From an uncultured archaeon (GTDB lineage Archaea; Nanobdellota; Nanobdellia; Pacearchaeales; GW2011-AR1), in the NCBI GenBank assembly GCA_903866625.1, contig CAIPOI010000001.1, positions 1 to 48,227 of the forward strand: a stretch of DNA of 48,227 bases, given 5' to 3'. Both the position numbers and the translations under genes were made by a program. The notes beneath the pieces are model-generated. The model worked only from the letters and a program-made list of their open reading frames with translations, was not told the DNA's origin and made no database searches. This document shows positions 46,625 through 48,227 of the stretch, piece after piece (positions within the stretch are counted from its first letter, which is position 1; the number at the start of each line of letters is the position of its first letter).

Positions 46625-46699
46625 TAGCGGGGGGTGGATTTGAACCACCGGTCTTCGGGTTATGGGCCCGATGAGGACTCCGGGCTCCTCTACCCCGCT
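46625..46699 (-). tRNA. Initiator tRNA-Met (CAU)
   Basis: The acceptor AGCGGGG/CCCCGCT has the A1:U72 pair of archaeal and eukaryotic initiators. The anticodon stem TCGGG/CCCGA carries the three G:C pairs typical of initiators. The loop is CCCATAA with anticodon CAT, so position 33 is C instead of the near-universal U. D stem GAGG/CCTC, T arm GGTGG-TTCAAAT-CCACC, discriminator A. CCA is not encoded. Confidence 0.93.
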
Positions 46700-46808
46700 A
46701 TGATATAAATTAAGGTTTAAGTAAACTTTTAAAGGTTGCTATTTAGGTTAATTAAAATTATATCGTCCAAACAATAAATATTTTTAAAGATACAAATTAT
46801 AGATTATT

Positions 46809-47318
46809 ATGAAGAATTTAGCAAAGTATGGGCTTTTGGCTTTAACTATGGGTTTAACTTCTGGTTGTGCTACGATTAATAAAACTCCTTCTATGATTAA
46901 AGTTGTTGCAACCCCTATTGCAGTTGCCAGAGACTTAGTAGATGTTCCCCTCACAACTATTGCAACAAGTGTAGATAATTTTGCAGATAAATTTAAAGGA
47001 CCAAGCGAACTTCCTAAAAATAGAGGTTATCCTTGGGGGAGACCGAGTGCTTATTATCCTTATCAACCTTGGGGGTATTCTTCTTGGGGCAATGAAAATG
47101 TGGGTGATGCTGCTCCGTTATTTGAAGGAATTGTTAGATTGTGTGGTTTTTGCTTTGCAGCTCCAGATTATATTATTTCTCGTTCTGGAACTCCCGACCT
47201 ATATGGTTCAAATCCTTATAAAAGTCATGAAAAAGATTGGTCAGACCATTTTTTTATCAATACAAAAACTTTATGGATGAAAAAAGAAACAATCGAGATT
47301 CCAAAAACTAAAAAATAG
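46809..47318 (+). CDS. Lipoprotein, paralogue of the next gene (169 aa)
   Basis: Lipobox GLTSGC with Cys20. The mature N-terminus (ATINKTPSMIKVVATPIAVA, then RDLVDVP) matches the start of the next lipoprotein. The middle is Tyr/Trp/Pro-rich (YYPYQPWGYSSWG), suggesting a surface-exposed low-complexity region. TTTTTAAAGATA at 46781-46792 is the promoter element. Confidence 0.72.
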   Translation: MKNLAKYGLLALTMGLTSGCATINKTPSMIKVVATPIAVARDLVDVPLTTIATSVDNFADKFKGPSELPKNRGYPWGRPSAYYPYQPWGYSSWGNENVGDAAPLFEGIVRLCGFCFAAPDYIISRSGTPDLYGSNPYKSHEKDWSDHFFINTKTLWMKKETIEIPKTKK

Positions 47319-47332
47319 TTTTTATCACAATA

Positions 47333-47344
47333 ATATTTATAAAC
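47333..47344 (+). promoter_or_regulatory. TATA box of the second lipoprotein gene
   Basis: ATATTTATAAAC, 21-32 nt before ATG 47365. Confidence 0.5.
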
Positions 47345-47364
47345 GATAGAAAAATATTAAGGAT

Positions 47365-47793
47365 ATGAATAAATCATTTAAATCAGTGGGATTAGCATTA
47401 AATTTGGGTCTTGCTGGACTTCTTTCAGGTTGTGCCACCGTTAGAGAAACAAATCCTATTATAAAAACAGTTGCAACCCCTATTGCTGCAGTAAGAGATA
47501 CTGTTGGAATAATCCCTAGGGTCTTAGCTAATGGTATGGGTAGAATTGAAGAAGGGAGAAGTTATCCTACTACTTCTTATGGTGGCCCATATTGGGGTAC
47601 TGGGGGGAGTGGTGTTGGTTGTGGAACAACTATTGATGTGACACCTATTGCTGGAGAAATTTTAGGAGATGTAAGTAATATTTTATTCACTTCAGGAACA
47701 GATGCAACTTCTTGGAAAAGAGATACTCCGAGCATTGGTTGGGGCAGATGGCTCTTTCCTAATACTCTAGGAACTTGGGTAGATTATCCTTAA
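47365..47793 (+). CDS. Lipoprotein, paralogue of the previous gene (142 aa)
   Basis: Lipobox GLLSGC with Cys23. The following ATVRETNPIIKTVATPIAAV and RDTVGI align with the previous lipoprotein, while the rest differs: here a Gly/Tyr/Trp-rich stretch (SYGGPYWGTGGSG) and a C-terminal Trp-rich part. Tandem duplicates with a conserved membrane-proximal segment. Each has its own TATA box. Confidence 0.72.
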   Translation: MNKSFKSVGLALNLGLAGLLSGCATVRETNPIIKTVATPIAAVRDTVGIIPRVLANGMGRIEEGRSYPTTSYGGPYWGTGGSGVGCGTTIDVTPIAGEILGDVSNILFTSGTDATSWKRDTPSIGWGRWLFPNTLGTWVDYP

Positions 47794-47794
47794 T

Positions 47795-47873
47795 TTTTCT
47801 GTCACTTCACCTTAAGAGCTAAAGCTCAGGTAAGCATTAGGGTGTATAATAAAGTTTATAAGAGCCAAGAATT
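47795..47873 (+). repeat. Diverged direct repeat, copy 1
   Basis: Runs from TTTTCTGTCACTTCACCTTA to TTTATAAGA. Copy 2 (47914-47995) has the same order of blocks, with TAAAGCT and CAGGTAA conserved and one insertion in the middle. Each copy can fold AGAGCTAAAGCTC or a similar short hairpin. Confidence 0.55.
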
Positions 47874-47887
47874 CTTAATTATTATAA

Positions 47888-47901
47888 GCCACAATCGCAT
47901 A
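47888..47901 (+). repeat. GCCACAATCGCATA, copy 1 of 2
   Basis: An identical 14-mer occurs at 48009-48022. Its core ATCGCATAAC also appears reversed as GTTATGCGAT at 47961-47970. Confidence 0.6.
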
Positions 47902-47913
47902 CAGAAAATAATA

Positions 47914-47995
47914 TTTTCTGTCCCTTCGCTTTAGGAGATAAAGCTTCAGGTAACGGTATTGTTATGCGATAGATAAACTTATAAGACAATATTTC
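47914..47995 (+). repeat. Diverged direct repeat, copy 2
   Basis: Runs from TTTTCTGTCCCTTCGCTTTA to CTTATAAGA. It differs from copy 1 mainly in the middle, where TAACGGTATTGTTATGCGAT replaces a shorter sequence. Confidence 0.55.
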
Positions 47996-48008
47996 ATATT
48001 TATTTTAT

Positions 48009-48022
48009 GCCACAATCGCATA
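48009..48022 (+). repeat. GCCACAATCGCATA, copy 2 of 2
   Basis: Each copy lies shortly after one copy of the longer direct repeat, so the 14-mer and the longer repeat may form one unit of about 120 bp. Confidence 0.6.
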
Positions 48023-48060
48023 ACGGTATTGCACGGGATTGCTAAGAGATGCTTCAAAAG

Positions 48061-48076
48061 TGAAGCAGTGCGTATT
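48061..48076 (+). repeat. TGAAGCAGTGCGTATT, copy 1 of 2
   Basis: Preceded by GATGCTTCAAAAG, so TGCTTC can pair with GAAGCA as a 6-bp hairpin. The second copy is at 48152-48167. Confidence 0.6.
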
Positions 48077-48151
48077 TTTCTAAAGTTCGTTAATGAGGAA
48101 AAATTGGGTTTTTATGGGGTGCAGGGGACTAAGTAATAACTGTGTCAAAGT

Positions 48152-48167
48152 TGAAGCAGTGCGTATT
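48152..48167 (+). repeat. TGAAGCAGTGCGTATT, copy 2 of 2
   Basis: Exact copy of the 16-mer at 48061-48076, 91 bp away. The upstream TGTCAAAGT resembles the sequence before copy 1 but does not keep the hairpin. Confidence 0.6.
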
Positions 48168-48227
48168 CTTGGTTTAATGAAAAATATGTTTCAAACTATC
48201 GAAATCTCTATATAGACTTTAAGAGGT

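Larger units (their letters stand above)
47794..48227. other. Non-coding tail with several repeats
   Basis: No credible reading frame runs to the window end. The stretch instead holds a diverged direct repeat (47795-47873 / 47914-47995), GCCACAATCGCATA twice, ATCGCATAAC in both orientations, and TGAAGCAGTGCGTATT twice. The motif content suggests duplicated RNA genes or regulatory modules rather than coding DNA. Confidence 0.5.

Noticed and set aside
47794-48227. CRISPR array
   Set aside because: Repeats differ in length and spacing, occur only twice each and are partly inverted; no cas gene is in the window.

Overview
The window looks like a piece of an archaeal chromosome from a small-genome, AT-rich lineage. 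The archaeal markers are a group II chaperonin (thermosome), ribosomal proteins eL33 (L35Ae) and L10e, a TFS-type RNA polymerase zinc-ribbon factor, archaeal-type GluRS, RNase HII with a C-terminal PCNA-binding tail, a TrmB regulator, and an A1:U72 initiator tRNA. TATA boxes (CTTTATAAA-like) sit about 20-35 nt upstream of many start codons, so many genes are probably leaderless. Dense packing, many small orphan proteins and short versions of known enzymes fit a DPANN archaeon (Pace-/Woesearchaeota-like). That placement is inference; no rRNA is present to settle it.

Layout. 1-1,100: the start of a leftward gene, a gene-poor stretch and a tRNA-His(GUG) with a poor acceptor stem. 1.1-4.4 kb: a tight operon of PfkB-like kinase, LOG-like protein, aspartoacylase-like hydrolase and hisS. 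5.0-7.8 kb: three small orphan genes leading into the thermosome. 7.8-12.2 kb: orphan proteins, tRNA-Gly(GCC), a TPR-like protein with a C-terminal membrane hairpin, and a Tat-type DUF1501 protein that looks bacterial. 12.3-17.3 kb: tRNA-Val(UAC), two small genes, a candidate structured RNA, TFS, a nucleotidyltransferase fusion and two ribosomal protein genes. 17.3-23.7 kb: PEP synthase and orphan proteins, one a small membrane zincin. 23.7-28.8 kb: a leftward cluster with a second nucleotidyltransferase, a xylose-isomerase-like TIM barrel, a disordered protein and a 520-residue orphan.

28.9-31.6 kb is the most striking locus. A radical SAM/SPASM protein is followed on the same strand by five small cysteine-rich proteins. 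They share an N-terminal (K/R)P-x-YRL motif and most have (D/E)ER(T/S) just before cores full of C-x-C-x3-C-x-C spacing. It reads as an archaeal RiPP (ranthipeptide-like) biosynthesis system with five precursors and one maturase. No transporter or dedicated protease is adjacent. To my knowledge this arrangement is not a described family.

31.6-38 kb: small Ser-rich coiled-coil protein, GluRS, a second membrane-hairpin protein, a ribbon-helix-helix regulator with partner, a surface protein, and a four-gene orphan operon starting with a lipoprotein. 38-48.2 kb: an SMC-type ATPase whose midpoint carries a Rad50-like CPLC zinc-hook motif instead of a visible hinge, a TrmB regulator with a perfect palindrome at its start codon, a second zincin, RNase HII, a membrane-bound winged-helix regulator, a secreted coiled-coil protein, initiator tRNA-Met, two paralogous lipoproteins and a non-coding tail with several repeated and inverted motifs.
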